A program made the position numbers and the translations under genes. From contig MU070398.1 of NCBI GenBank assembly GCA_002284615.2, positions 6,410-21,080 on the forward strand: a stretch of DNA of 14,671 nt, given 5' to 3'. This stretch comes from Dunaliella salina (Eukaryota > Chlorophyta > Chlorophyceae > Chlamydomonadales > Dunaliellaceae). Shown piece after piece: positions 14,446 to 14,671 of the stretch. The notes under the pieces are model-generated. The model did no database searches. It worked only from the letters and a program-made list of their open reading frames with translations, and had not been told where the DNA came from. The first letter of the stretch is position 1, and each line of letters opens with the position of its first letter.

Positions 14446-14671
14446 AAGTGATGGCCTTGATTCTGCAAGCAGTGCCAAGGACTAGTTTTCAGGGCTCTTT
14501 TCCTCCTGCACACAGCCAAATTCCTCACCATTTTACCTTACACATCAGTGGGAGGTACTCGGGAGGTACTCTGGCTGGCTTGGCTGATAGCCATAGCTAG
14601 AGGCTCATGATCACCCTTGTTTGCTCATGACTATCCCTGCCCAATTCCAAACATCCATGCTTCTCCACACA
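14446..14671. other. No recognisable gene
   Basis: Only a small direct repeat (GGGAGGTACTC twice near 14550-14570) and GGCTGGCTTGGCTG-like repetition are visible. Confidence 0.4.

Noticed and set aside
14293..14531. Minus-strand Leu-rich and Pro-rich open frames, which could look like membrane segments
   Set aside because: They are products of the polypurine simple repeat; no conserved sequence lies on either side.
1..14671. Search for tRNA genes, CRISPR arrays and bacterial-type operons
   Set aside because: No GGTTCGAATCC-type B box with a cloverleaf was found by eye, no spacer-repeat array with unique spacers (the tandem arrays lack spacers), and no operon-like gene packing.

Overview
This is eukaryotic, repeat-rich nuclear DNA with no intact host gene that I can recognise. 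Several features point to a draft assembly of a fairly compact, mid-GC genome: scattered single N calls, long microsatellites, minisatellites and decayed transposons. The LINE family here carries an RNase H domain, then a CCHC knuckle, then a C-terminal EIK motif. From memory it resembles retroelement proteins of chlorophyte green algae, so a volvocalean or Dunaliella-like alga is my best guess. That is inference, and the sequence alone does not prove it.

Layout. A higher-order 13-bp minisatellite (1-370) abuts a 5'-truncated LINE (copy 1, + strand, 372-2957). Copy 1 holds three coding blocks: an upstream algal-type domain, RNase H, and CCHC knuckle plus nuclease-like domain. They are broken by one frameshift and one stop, and followed by a hairpin-rich 3'UTR ending in (TTTTC)n. 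A second, more degraded copy of the same family follows head-to-tail (copy 2, + strand, about 2959-4195). It has several frameshifts and stops and a small palindrome inserted in its zinc knuckle. After a G-rich spacer, a third fragment lies on the opposite strand (copy 3, about 5449-4600). It preserves the upstream domain and the start of the RNase H block.

From 5.45 to 7.58 kb I find no convincing gene. Between 7.58 and 8.77 kb there is a (CTTT)n tract, then a decayed minus-strand coding region with a chromo-like segment, a PHD/RING-like Cys/His finger and a 155-bp internal tandem duplication. After a (CA)33 microsatellite, the minus strand from about 11.92 to 10.35 kb carries a dead hAT-family DNA transposase. 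Its hAT C-terminal dimerisation motif is clear. A cluster of short perfect inverted repeats lies inside this relic.

The last 2.8 kb is dominated by tandem repeats: 20-bp units, degenerate 80-99-bp units, 83-bp units, short AGCAGATC-like units and a polypurine tract. The window is best read as a transposon graveyard. No gene appears functional as written. The most interesting element is the LINE C-terminus, where an R2-like CCHC knuckle plus PD...EIK signature follows RNase H, as expected for a LINE with a restriction-like endonuclease.
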